From UBA5859 sp041940025 (GTDB lineage: Bacteria; Pseudomonadota; Gammaproteobacteria; UBA5859): a stretch of DNA of 64,000 nt. The notes beneath the pieces are model-generated. The model did not search any database. It was not told where the DNA came from and was given only the letters and a program-made list of their open reading frames with translations. Each line of letters begins with the position of its first letter. Position 1 is the stretch's first letter. The position numbers and the translations under genes were made by a program. This document shows, in pieces, positions 18,786-26,378 of the stretch. The stretch covers positions 62,001 through 126,000 of the forward strand of contig JBGTSY010000002.1 of assembly GCA_041940025.1 (NCBI GenBank). Reading direction: 5' to 3'.

Positions 18786-19183
18786 GCCGCATGACAATGG
18801 GCCAATCCAAACATGCCGAGCCATTTTGGGAAGCCACTAAAGAAAAAAAATTGATGTACCAATATTGTACTGCTACCGATAAGCCGGTGTTTTACCCGAG
18901 ACAGATTTCTCCCTATTCATTAAAGGAGACTCTGGAATGGCGTGAGTCTTCAGGTAAAGGTGAAGTTTATGCTGTGACTGTGGTACACAAGCCAACTATG
19001 CCTATGTATATGCCTAAGGTACCCTATGCGGTTGCCATCGTAGAGCTGGATGAGGGTTATCGCATGATGAGTGAAATCGTCAACGCCGATGTAGAGAAAG
19101 TTAAAGTGGGTGATCGGGTTAAAGTCACTTGGGAAGAACTTTCTGGCGGTAAAAATTATCCAGTATTTGAGCCAGATGCATAA
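18782..19183 (+). CDS. DUF35 OB-fold acyl-CoA-binding partner protein
   Basis: A 133-residue DUF35 protein, the usual small partner of SCP-x-type thiolases (as in ChsH2/Ltp2 or archaeal thiolase-HMGS complexes). DUF35 proteins normally begin with a four-Cys zinc ribbon; here the region reads YQYCTATDKPVFYPRQ with a single Cys, so zinc binding is probably lost. The OB-fold part has the KGEVYAVTVVH strand and a KVGDRVKVTWE strand. The start ATG at 18782 overlaps the thiolase stop and is preceded by GGAGG, so both are made together, likely as a heteromer. A clear terminator follows. Confidence 0.85.
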   Translation: MSRMTMGQSKHAEPFWEATKEKKLMYQYCTATDKPVFYPRQISPYSLKETLEWRESSGKGEVYAVTVVHKPTMPMYMPKVPYAVAIVELDEGYRMMSEIVNADVEKVKVGDRVKVTWEELSGGKNYPVFEPDA

Positions 19184-19215
19184 GCTTCACTCTAAAATAG
19201 CTTCGCAATAAACAG

Positions 19216-19247
19216 AAACCCCCGTGTTTATCATGGGGGTTTTTGTT
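19216..19247 (+). terminator. Rho-independent terminator after thiolase-DUF35
   Basis: ACCCCCGTG pairs with CATGGGGGT (one G-U) around a short loop and is followed by TTTTTG. It is 35 bases after the DUF35 stop. Confidence 0.85.
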
Positions 19248-19357
19248 TATAGGCCAGATTAACCTGTGAACAAAAGAACTTAGAATGTGTGTTTATCCTA
19301 TATTAGAATGTTTACCACCGATGTAGAACATGATATGAAAAAACTAGGAATCGAACT

Positions 19358-19783
19358 ATGAAAAAAGTGCTTTTTTCGCTATTCATACTCATCGTGGGAT
19401 TGCTGATTGCCGGGTTCTTCTGGGTACAGTCTAATCGTGAAGAGTTGCAGAATGCCTATGTTAAAGGCCAGGATATAGGTAGCCAACAAGGGGCACAGAT
19501 GTGTATGGATTTGACCTTGGAAAAATCCAAGGTCTGCTCTGCCATCAATGTGAGTTGTATGGCGGAATCTCAACTCATTCTTTCAGGATGTATGCATTCT
19601 GCGGAGGACGCCGCCGTGGTCTGTAAGCCTGTCCCCAGTTCTTTAGAGCCCGATGCAACTGAGTGGATAACAAATATGTGTCAAATGCAGGCAAGTGGTG
19701 CTGAAAGTTGTTTTCAATTGATGAGTAAGTTTTTATCGGAGTGCGACAAAGTCCGCAATCTGGAACAAGCCGGCATTCATTAG
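19358..19783 (+). CDS. Membrane-anchored Cys-rich hypothetical protein
   Basis: A 141-residue protein with one N-terminal membrane helix (residues ~4-24), probably an uncleaved anchor with an N-in orientation. The ~115-residue extracytoplasmic domain contains eight cysteines, so up to four disulfides are possible. I do not recognise a family. The start is preceded by a purine-rich AGGAATCG. It stands alone between the thiolase terminator and the SDR gene. Confidence 0.65.
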   Translation: MKKVLFSLFILIVGLLIAGFFWVQSNREELQNAYVKGQDIGSQQGAQMCMDLTLEKSKVCSAINVSCMAESQLILSGCMHSAEDAAVVCKPVPSSLEPDATEWITNMCQMQASGAESCFQLMSKFLSECDKVRNLEQAGIH

Positions 19784-19827
19784 AAGTATGCTAAAAAATT
19801 ATTATAACTAGATAAGGGGGATTTCAG

Positions 19828-20637
19828 ATGACTAAATTAGTGGGCGCAGTGGCGGTGGTAACGGGTGCTGGCAGCGGCATTGGACGGGCGACTAGTTTGG
19901 CATTGGCAAATAAGGGCTGTTATTTGGCGTTGGCGGATGTGAATCAAGAAGGGATGGCGCAAACGGCAGCGCAGTTGGCATCCTTAGGTGCCAAGGTCTC
20001 TCAACATCAGGTGGATGTTTCTAACAAGGAGCAGATGGCAGCGCTACCCGGAGAGGTGGAACAGACCTATGGACGAATCAATGTACTCGTGAACAATGCT
20101 GGCGTTGAGCTTACTACCCGCTTTGAAGAGCAATCTTTGGAGGATTTTGAATGGATAGTGGGTATTAATTTTTGGGGAGTCATATATGGGTGTCAGTTTT
20201 TTTTGCCGATACTAAAGCGGCAAAAGGAGTCGCACATAGTGAACGTCTCCAGTATGTTCGGTTTTTATGGCGTGCCGTCCCAATCTTCATATTGTGCCAC
20301 TAAATTCGCTGTGCGAGGTTTTACGGAATCTCTACGTGCTGAAATGAAAGGCACAAACGTAGGTGTGACTTGTATTCATCCAGGCGCGATTAATACCAAT
20401 ATCATGCGCAATGAAAAAACCCTTGGCACCCAGATGGAATCACAATCCTCAAAGTTTATGCGCTATGCAACTGCACCAGAAAAAGTTGCAAATAAAATTG
20501 TCCACGGGATCGAAAAAAACAAAAGAAGAGTACGGATCGGTCCGGACTCTTATTTGTCTGATTGGCTCACACGATTGACACCTACAGGTTTTAATCAGCT
20601 GATGTCCATGGCATCGAAAGCGCTCTCGTCCACATAA
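19828..20637 (+). CDS. Short-chain dehydrogenase/reductase
   Basis: A 269-residue classical SDR: the NAD(P)-binding TGAGSGIG (residues ~11-18), the NNAG motif (~88), and a catalytic Ser in NVSSMFG. The YxxxK pair is in SYCATKFA, followed by HPGAINT. The aspartate at the end of beta-2 (LADVN) favours NAD(H). GGGGG lies upstream of the ATG. The substrate is unknown; lipid-like alcohols are common for this group. It is convergent with a small membrane protein gene. Confidence 0.9.
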   Translation: MTKLVGAVAVVTGAGSGIGRATSLALANKGCYLALADVNQEGMAQTAAQLASLGAKVSQHQVDVSNKEQMAALPGEVEQTYGRINVLVNNAGVELTTRFEEQSLEDFEWIVGINFWGVIYGCQFFLPILKRQKESHIVNVSSMFGFYGVPSQSSYCATKFAVRGFTESLRAEMKGTNVGVTCIHPGAINTNIMRNEKTLGTQMESQSSKFMRYATAPEKVANKIVHGIEKNKRRVRIGPDSYLSDWLTRLTPTGFNQLMSMASKALSST

Positions 20638-20651
20638 ATCTACCGCTCGAT

Positions 20652-21092
20652 TCAGGACGGCTTTGAGGTGTCACGGGTGAAGAGCACTGCCAGTAGAAAC
20701 AAAGAAATAGAAAATGGAAACATAGAAGCCGGGAGAGTGGCGCTGACTGCGACCAGTGTAGACAAAGCCTCCAACAATAATGGGTGAGCTTCTATAAAGG
20801 CACTTGGAATGACAATCGCTAGCAATCCACTGAGCATGAAGCCAGCTAATCCCACTACAAATAGCTGGCTGAACAGAGGAATGAGGTTTTGAATTCTCCA
20901 AGGCTTTTTTAAACCCATCAATATGGGTAATACAATTGCGTTAAACAACATCATGCTAGCGTAATATGTGTTTAAGCTGCCAAATAGCATCGCAACAAAA
21001 AACAGTTGCAGAGCGGTTAAGATGCTCGCAGCAATGAGATGTTGCATGCTAAAGGTTGCGGAGGGTTGGTTCATTTTGTTTGTCATAGGCAT
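20652..21092 (-). CDS. Small hypothetical inner-membrane protein
   Basis: A 146-residue very hydrophobic protein with about four membrane helices (approximately 18-38, 40-58, 68-95 and 105-138). It has no motif that I recognise. It is convergent with the SDR gene, and its 5' end is close to the divergent S9 peptidase gene (33 bases), so the two probably share a promoter region. Confidence 0.6.
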   Translation of the reverse strand: MPMTNKMNQPSATFSMQHLIAASILTALQLFFVAMLFGSLNTYYASMMLFNAIVLPILMGLKKPWRIQNLIPLFSQLFVVGLAGFMLSGLLAIVIPSAFIEAHPLLLEALSTLVAVSATLPASMFPFSISLFLLAVLFTRDTSKPS

Positions 21093-21125
21093 CTATTCAA
21101 CATTTCTAATCATAACCAAAAGATC

Positions 21126-22982
21126 ATGAAGATTCCGCATCGGCCCAAAAACACCCCCTTAACTGCTGCACAGGTGGCGCAACAGCATAAACGTTACTCT
21201 GAAATTAGCGCCAATCAAGCGGTCGTCGCGTGGACGCATCATCTGCCCGTTGAGGGCAGAACTCAACTTATCGCGCGATTTTCCAATCAAAATATACACC
21301 ATTTATCTTATCCGTACAGTGTCAGAAGCAAAGTCTATGAGTACGGTGGTGGTGCCATGACGGTGGCAAATGAGTCTGTCTACTTCGTAAACGAAGCGGA
21401 TCAGCAAGTCTATCGGCTGTTTTGCAATGGCGAGATAGCACAGGTGACCAATCATCCACAGTACCGGTTCGGAGATCTCTATTTTCATCAACTAAAGCAG
21501 CAATTATTCGCGGTTGCTGAATCGATGACAGAACACCAGGGCGCGCAATCCTATTTGGTCAGGATCGCAGGTGACGCGGTGCAGGTGATGCATCGGGGGC
21601 GTGATTTTTATGCTAATCCAAGGTTAAGTGATGACGGGACACAACTGATTTATCTGGCGTGGGATCATCCCTATATGCCGTGGGATGCAGCGGAACTGTG
21701 GTGTGCAGAGCTAACTACTGATTGGCAGATCCTGTCAGAGCGGCATCTGGCGGGGCATGCAAATGAAGCCATCTGTCAACCAGAATTTATTTCCAATGAC
21801 AGGCTGCTGTTTCTTTCTGATCGTAATGGCTGGTGGAATTTTTACTGTCTCGATGGAGAAAAGTGCGATCTTGTTTATGCTGCTGAAATGGAGTTTGCCG
21901 CGCCTTTGTGGCGTCTAGGCAGTAAAAACTATGGTCTTCTGCCGAAGCAAAAATTAGTTTGCCGGGTTATCTCAGAGGCACAGGATCGGCTCATGCTGTT
22001 AGATTTACAGCAACAACAATTAACTGCGCTACATACTGAGTTTAGTGCCATTCACTCACTTGACGTAGTGGAGAAGCAATTGTTTTTTGTCGGGGCTAGT
22101 TTCCACTCATTGGATGCTGTATATCAATTGCATACGGAGTCTAAGAACCTACAAATTGTAGACAAGTCGACTGTTGAGGGTGCGCCACATAGAACCTGGC
22201 GCGCACCACAGTTGATGCACTTTACTGTCGATGAGAGCACCAACACCGGTTGGTTTTACGAACCTGATGGTGCCTATGCCAACCAGGAGAGGTTACCGCC
22301 TCTGATAGTGAAGTGTCACGGCGGACCCACGGGTTGCGCGGAAAAATCTTTGGATCTTCGCATCCAGTATTGGTGTCAGCAGGGATTCGCAGTATTGGAT
22401 CTCAACTATCGGGGTAGCGTTGGATTTGGTCGCGACTATCGGCGTGCGCTTTATGGTGGTTGGGGTGAAGTAGATGTGGAAGATGTAGAATTGGCGGTAG
22501 AGAATTTGATCTCTTGCAAACTGGTGCATGCCGCCCACTGTTTTATCAGCGGGAGTAGCGCTGGGGGATACACGGTATTAAACACCCTAGGTAAAAGCTC
22601 TCTTTTTGCAGGGGGTGCAAGTTACTATGGGATTAGCGATTTGGTGCGACTTAGGGCTCAGACCCATAAATTTGAGTCATACTATCTTCATTGGTTAATT
22701 GGTCAATGGCCGCATGAACAGCCGCTTTACAGACAACGCTCCCCTTTGCTTCAAGCGCATCTGAGCTATGCACCTGTCATTTTTTTTCAAGGAGCTAAAG
22801 ACAAGATTGTACCGCCGAATCAATCGCGCCTGTTTAGTCAAAAATTAGAAAAGTTGGGTATTAAGAGTCGCTATGTAGAATTTGCAGATGAAGGTCATGG
22901 ATTTCGCCACAGTGACACGATTCAAAGTTGTTTAGAATTAGAACGTCAATTTTATGGCGAACTGATTCGCTCTCTTAAATAA
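21126..22982 (+). CDS. Prolyl-oligopeptidase-family (S9) peptidase, PqqH-like
   Basis: A 618-residue S9 serine peptidase: an N-terminal beta-propeller (~50-370) and a C-terminal alpha/beta hydrolase. The hydrolase has the nucleophile in GSSAGG, the Asp in AKDKIVPP and the His in DEGHGF. No signal peptide is seen, so it is cytoplasmic. In Pseudomonas aeruginosa an S9 peptidase gene (pqqH) adjoins pqqA-E; here it lies just upstream of pqqA on the same strand. It could help process the PqqA peptide, which is inference. The frame extends 5' to 21039, but ATG 21126 fits homologues' start better. Confidence 0.85.
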   Translation: MKIPHRPKNTPLTAAQVAQQHKRYSEISANQAVVAWTHHLPVEGRTQLIARFSNQNIHHLSYPYSVRSKVYEYGGGAMTVANESVYFVNEADQQVYRLFCNGEIAQVTNHPQYRFGDLYFHQLKQQLFAVAESMTEHQGAQSYLVRIAGDAVQVMHRGRDFYANPRLSDDGTQLIYLAWDHPYMPWDAAELWCAELTTDWQILSERHLAGHANEAICQPEFISNDRLLFLSDRNGWWNFYCLDGEKCDLVYAAEMEFAAPLWRLGSKNYGLLPKQKLVCRVISEAQDRLMLLDLQQQQLTALHTEFSAIHSLDVVEKQLFFVGASFHSLDAVYQLHTESKNLQIVDKSTVEGAPHRTWRAPQLMHFTVDESTNTGWFYEPDGAYANQERLPPLIVKCHGGPTGCAEKSLDLRIQYWCQQGFAVLDLNYRGSVGFGRDYRRALYGGWGEVDVEDVELAVENLISCKLVHAAHCFISGSSAGGYTVLNTLGKSSLFAGGASYYGISDLVRLRAQTHKFESYYLHWLIGQWPHEQPLYRQRSPLLQAHLSYAPVIFFQGAKDKIVPPNQSRLFSQKLEKLGIKSRYVEFADEGHGFRHSDTIQSCLELERQFYGELIRSLK

Positions 22983-23065
22983 AAACAAAAAAACAATCAC
23001 TTATCTATTTAGAGCGTCTTTGATCTAAATCTGTTTTCAACTCTAGCGAAATTGTGCCAGCAGGT

Positions 23066-23071
23066 TATAAT
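23066..23071 (+). promoter_or_regulatory. Candidate -10 element ahead of pqqA
   Basis: A perfect TATAAT lies 48 bases upstream of pqqA in the 137-base gap after the S9 peptidase gene. No convincing -35 hexamer is seen at 16-18 bases, so activation by a regulator or an extended interaction would be needed. Confidence 0.35.
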
Positions 23072-23119
23072 TGACAGAATCACCACTTAATCCACCAAAC
23101 CAAAAAGATGGAAATAACT

Positions 23120-23197
23120 ATGAAGACTTGGACTACACCAGCCTATACTGAATTGCGCTTGGGCTTTGAAGTGACCATGTACGTATTCGTACGCTAA
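23120..23197 (+). CDS. pqqA: PQQ precursor peptide PqqA
   Basis: PqqA is the ribosomal substrate from which pyrroloquinoline quinone is made: a Glu and a Tyr side chain are cross-linked by PqqE with PqqD as chaperone. This 25-residue peptide has the invariant E-x-x-x-Y motif (EVTMY) and the flanking LRLGFE and Arg-terminated tail of known PqqA sequences. An in-frame ATG at 23108 would add four residues. It lies 115 bases upstream of pqqB. It is too short for most automatic gene callers. Confidence 0.94.
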   Translation: MKTWTTPAYTELRLGFEVTMYVFVR

Positions 23198-23312
23198 TAC
23201 GCCCTGAGAAATTCTCCAGCGTTGACATACTAATTTAACCAGTCCGGGTATTGCATTTCCCGGACTGCCGTTCTGTGACGACAGATTTCGCCTCGGGTGA
23301 TTAGAAGTTTAC

Positions 23313-24224
23313 ATGTATATACATATTTTGGGCTCCGGGGCAGGTGGTGGATTTCCGCAATGGAATTGCCACTGTCGCCAATGTCAGGGAGTGAGAGACG
23401 GCACAATCCAGGCTCAAGCACGAACTCAATCTTCCATCGCAGTCAGCGCGGATGGTATTCACTGGATATTAATCAACGCGTCCCCCGATATCCGCCAACA
23501 AATAGAACAGTTCCCTAAGTTGACACCTGGACGTGCCGTTCGTGATACCGCGATTTCGGCAGTTGTCTTGATCGATAGCCAGATCGATCACACCACCGGC
23601 TTATTAACTTTAAGAGAAGGCGACACTCTAGAACTCTATTGTACTGAAATGGTGCACCAGGATTTGACCAGCGGCTTTCCCATATTAAATATGCTACAGC
23701 ACTACTGTGGCGTGAATTGGCATGCGATTGGCGTTGGCGGAGAAGCGTTTACCATTCCGCAGGCAGACGGAATAAAGTTTTATCCCGTTTCTTTGTCAAG
23801 TAAAGCACCGCCCTATTCACCACACCGCCACGATCCCCATCCTGGTGATAATATTGGTTTGAAAATTGAAGACACCAAAAGCGGTAGAAACCTGTTCTAT
23901 GCGCCCGGTCTCGGAGAGATGGATAAACGTATTGCGGCGTACATGCAGGATGCCGATCTGTTGTTAGTGGATGGTACCTGTTGGCGGGATGATGAGATGT
24001 CTGTGGAAGGCGTGGGTCACAAGTTAGCAAGTGAGATGGGACATCTGGCACAGAGTGGCAATAATGGGCTCATATCCGTCCTTGAAAATATGTCTAAACC
24101 ACGCAAGGTTTTGGTCCATATCAATAACACTAATCCAATATTGAACGAAAATTCACCACAACGCGCGTTGCTCGAACAGCATCAAATTGAAGTGGCCTAT
24201 GATGGCATGGATCTAGAAATCTAG
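23313..24224 (+). CDS. pqqB: PQQ biosynthesis protein PqqB
   Basis: PqqB is a metallo-beta-lactamase-fold enzyme proposed to hydroxylate the tyrosine of the cross-linked precursor. The 303-residue product begins with the family signature LGSGAGGGFPQWNC and a nearby CxxC pair (CHCRQC). It has the altered metal site IDSQIDHTTG in place of HxHxDH, and SPHRHDPHPGDN downstream. AGAAG precedes the ATG. pqqC follows after 16 bases. Confidence 0.97.
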   Translation: MYIHILGSGAGGGFPQWNCHCRQCQGVRDGTIQAQARTQSSIAVSADGIHWILINASPDIRQQIEQFPKLTPGRAVRDTAISAVVLIDSQIDHTTGLLTLREGDTLELYCTEMVHQDLTSGFPILNMLQHYCGVNWHAIGVGGEAFTIPQADGIKFYPVSLSSKAPPYSPHRHDPHPGDNIGLKIEDTKSGRNLFYAPGLGEMDKRIAAYMQDADLLLVDGTCWRDDEMSVEGVGHKLASEMGHLAQSGNNGLISVLENMSKPRKVLVHINNTNPILNENSPQRALLEQHQIEVAYDGMDLEI

Positions 24225-24240
24225 CTGAGTACAATTCTCT

Positions 24241-24969
24241 ATGACGGCTCCGTGGACTAAAGACGAGTTTGAACAAAAGCTTCGCGCATTAGGCAGTCGT
24301 TATCATATCTACCATCCCTATCAGGTGATGATGAACGACGGCAAGTTAGATCGTCAGCAAATTCAAGGATGGGTGGCCAATCGTTACTATTATCAAATCA
24401 AGATACCGCAGAAAGATGCATCATTGATGGCGAATTGTGCGGATCGAGAGGTGAGGCGCGCCTGGATCCAGCGGATCCTCGATCACGATGGTGAGGCAGA
24501 TGATCCTGGAGGCATAGAAGCTTGGATCCAGCTTGGTTTGGCAACCGGTTTATCTCGCGAACAGATCACTTCTCAGCAAATGGTATTGCCGGGGGTACGG
24601 TTTGCGGTGGAGGCCTATGTCAATTTTGTTCGACGGGCGAGTTGGCAGGAAGGGATCTGCTCCTCTTTGACAGAACTGTTCGCGCCCCAAATTCATCAAC
24701 AGAGAATTGCCAATTGGCCCAGTAAATATCCGTGGATAGAGGATCAAGGATTAAACTATTTTCGCAATCGAGTGCAGCAAGCGAGTCGTGACGTTGAGCA
24801 TGGTTTGGCATTAACATTGGATTATTTCAACACCATAGACTTGCAGCATCGGGCACTGCAGATCCTGCAATTTAAGTTGGAAGTGTTGTGGTCCATGCTT
24901 GATGCGATGTACATGGCCTACATTAATAAAATGCCGCCCTTTTATGGTACGCAAGAACCCGATCTATGA
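24241..24969 (+). CDS. pqqC: Pyrroloquinoline-quinone synthase PqqC
   Basis: PqqC is the cofactorless oxidase that performs the final ring closure and eight-electron oxidation to PQQ. The 242-residue all-helical protein (haem-oxygenase-like fold) has the family's YHIYHPYQVMM start, the NRYYYQIKIPQKDA segment and the DHDG motif with conserved active-site His/Arg/Tyr residues. Its stop overlaps pqqD by four bases. Confidence 0.97.
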   Translation: MTAPWTKDEFEQKLRALGSRYHIYHPYQVMMNDGKLDRQQIQGWVANRYYYQIKIPQKDASLMANCADREVRRAWIQRILDHDGEADDPGGIEAWIQLGLATGLSREQITSQQMVLPGVRFAVEAYVNFVRRASWQEGICSSLTELFAPQIHQQRIANWPSKYPWIEDQGLNYFRNRVQQASRDVEHGLALTLDYFNTIDLQHRALQILQFKLEVLWSMLDAMYMAYINKMPPFYGTQEPDL

Positions 24970-25253
24970 TGCAGACCTTTAATCTTGAGCAGAAAATTGC
25001 ATTACGCGTGGGCCACCGTATTCAGTGGGAGGAGGCACAACAAGCTTATGTTTTGCTTTTTCCTGAGGGCGTGATAAAACTCAATGAGAGTGCGGCAGAG
25101 ATATTAAAACGGTGTGATGGTACGAAAACCGGGGCACAAATTATCGAAGATTTATCTGCCGATTATCCAGATGTGGATCTAAAACAAGATGTGCTATGGT
25201 TTTTGACAGATGCGCACCAGAAAAGTTGGATTGATGTCGTCAGAACCTCCTAA
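24966..25253 (+). CDS. pqqD: PQQ biosynthesis peptide chaperone PqqD
   Basis: PqqD is a small RiPP recognition element that binds the PqqA leader and presents it to PqqE. The 95-residue product has the winged-helix RRE pattern: a QWEEAQQAYVLLFPEGVIKL beta hairpin and LNESAAEIL, followed by helices. It overlaps pqqC by 4 bases upstream and pqqE by 20 bases downstream, which indicates tight coupling. Confidence 0.96.
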   Translation: MMQTFNLEQKIALRVGHRIQWEEAQQAYVLLFPEGVIKLNESAAEILKRCDGTKTGAQIIEDLSADYPDVDLKQDVLWFLTDAHQKSWIDVVRTS

Positions 25254-26367
25254 GTTGTTATGGTTGTTGGCAGAGCTGACGTACTCTTGTCCGTTGCAGT
25301 GTCCTTATTGTAGTAATCCTTTAAACTATTCCTATTATCAAACTGAGCTGTCGACTGATGAATGGATCAGGGTGTTGCGCGAAGCGCGGGCGCTGGGTGC
25401 GACACAACTTGGTTTCTCAGGCGGTGAGCCCCTCGTGCGTCGCGATTTGGAAGAGTTGGTGGCCGAGTCGCGCTCGTTGGGCTATTACTCTAACCTAATC
25501 ACCTCGGCGTATGGCCTGAGCAAAGAAAGACTCAAAGGATTGAAGGATCTGGGTTTGGATCATGTTCAGGTGAGTTTCCAGGCAAGTAGCCAGACATTAA
25601 ATGATGAATTGGCAGGAACCGCAGTATTTGGCCATAAGAAGCAGGTAGCCACATGGGTAAAAGAGCTTGGGTATCCCATGGTATTGTGCTTTGTGTTGCA
25701 TCGAAGAAACCTGCATCAGATAACAGATATGCTAAAAATGGCAGTGGCATTGCAAGCAGATTATGTGGAGTTGGCGACCACCCAATATTATGGCTGGGCC
25801 TTAGAAAATAGAACTCAGTTGCTGCCGAGTCGCCGACAGCTACAGCAGGCAGAGGCTGCGGTGAGACAGTTTAGAGAAGAATACTCTGGACCAATGAAAG
25901 TCTATTATGTGGTGCCAGATTATTATGAAGGTAGACCCAAAGCCTGTATGGGGGGTTGGGCGCAAGTGTCATTAAACGTGACCCCCGATGGTGTTGCGCT
26001 ACCTTGCCATGCGGCCCGGGAGTTACCCGATCTGTCCTTCCCTAAAGTGACTGAACAGAGTATCGACGAGATATGGCATCAGTCTGATGCGTTCAATCAA
26101 TACAGGGGTTTTGACTGGATGCGATCTCCCTGTGTTGATTGTCCTGAACGGGAGAAGGATTTTGGTGGTTGTCGTTGCCAAGCTTATCTAATGACGGGTG
26201 ATGCTCGAGACGCAGATCCGGTGTGTGATAAAAGTCCACACCATGATCAGGTATTAAAAATAATAGAACAAACTGAAAAGGCAGACTGTGCAGAAATGGC
26301 ACTGACTTTTCGTAACAGTCAACAATCAAAAATATTCAGCAAAGAAGTGAAACAAAATAATAACTAA
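25234..26367 (+). CDS. pqqE: Radical SAM PqqA peptide cyclase PqqE
   Basis: PqqE makes the Glu-Tyr carbon-carbon bond in PqqA. The 377-residue protein has the radical-SAM CPLQCPYC motif (Cx3Cx2C) near residue 21. The SPASM auxiliary-cluster cysteines are in its C-terminal third: CMGGW, LPCHAA, CVDCPE, GGCRCQ and PVCDK. The start is taken as ATG 25234 inside pqqD (20-base overlap) because homologues begin just before the LLAELTYSCP strand; an upstream in-frame ATG at 25210 would add eight residues. It is the last gene of the pqq operon and converges on a carboxylesterase 11 bases away. Confidence 0.96.
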   Translation: MSSEPPKLLWLLAELTYSCPLQCPYCSNPLNYSYYQTELSTDEWIRVLREARALGATQLGFSGGEPLVRRDLEELVAESRSLGYYSNLITSAYGLSKERLKGLKDLGLDHVQVSFQASSQTLNDELAGTAVFGHKKQVATWVKELGYPMVLCFVLHRRNLHQITDMLKMAVALQADYVELATTQYYGWALENRTQLLPSRRQLQQAEAAVRQFREEYSGPMKVYYVVPDYYEGRPKACMGGWAQVSLNVTPDGVALPCHAARELPDLSFPKVTEQSIDEIWHQSDAFNQYRGFDWMRSPCVDCPEREKDFGGCRCQAYLMTGDARDADPVCDKSPHHDQVLKIIEQTEKADCAEMALTFRNSQQSKIFSKEVKQNNN

Positions 26368-26378
26368 CCTTAATGGTG

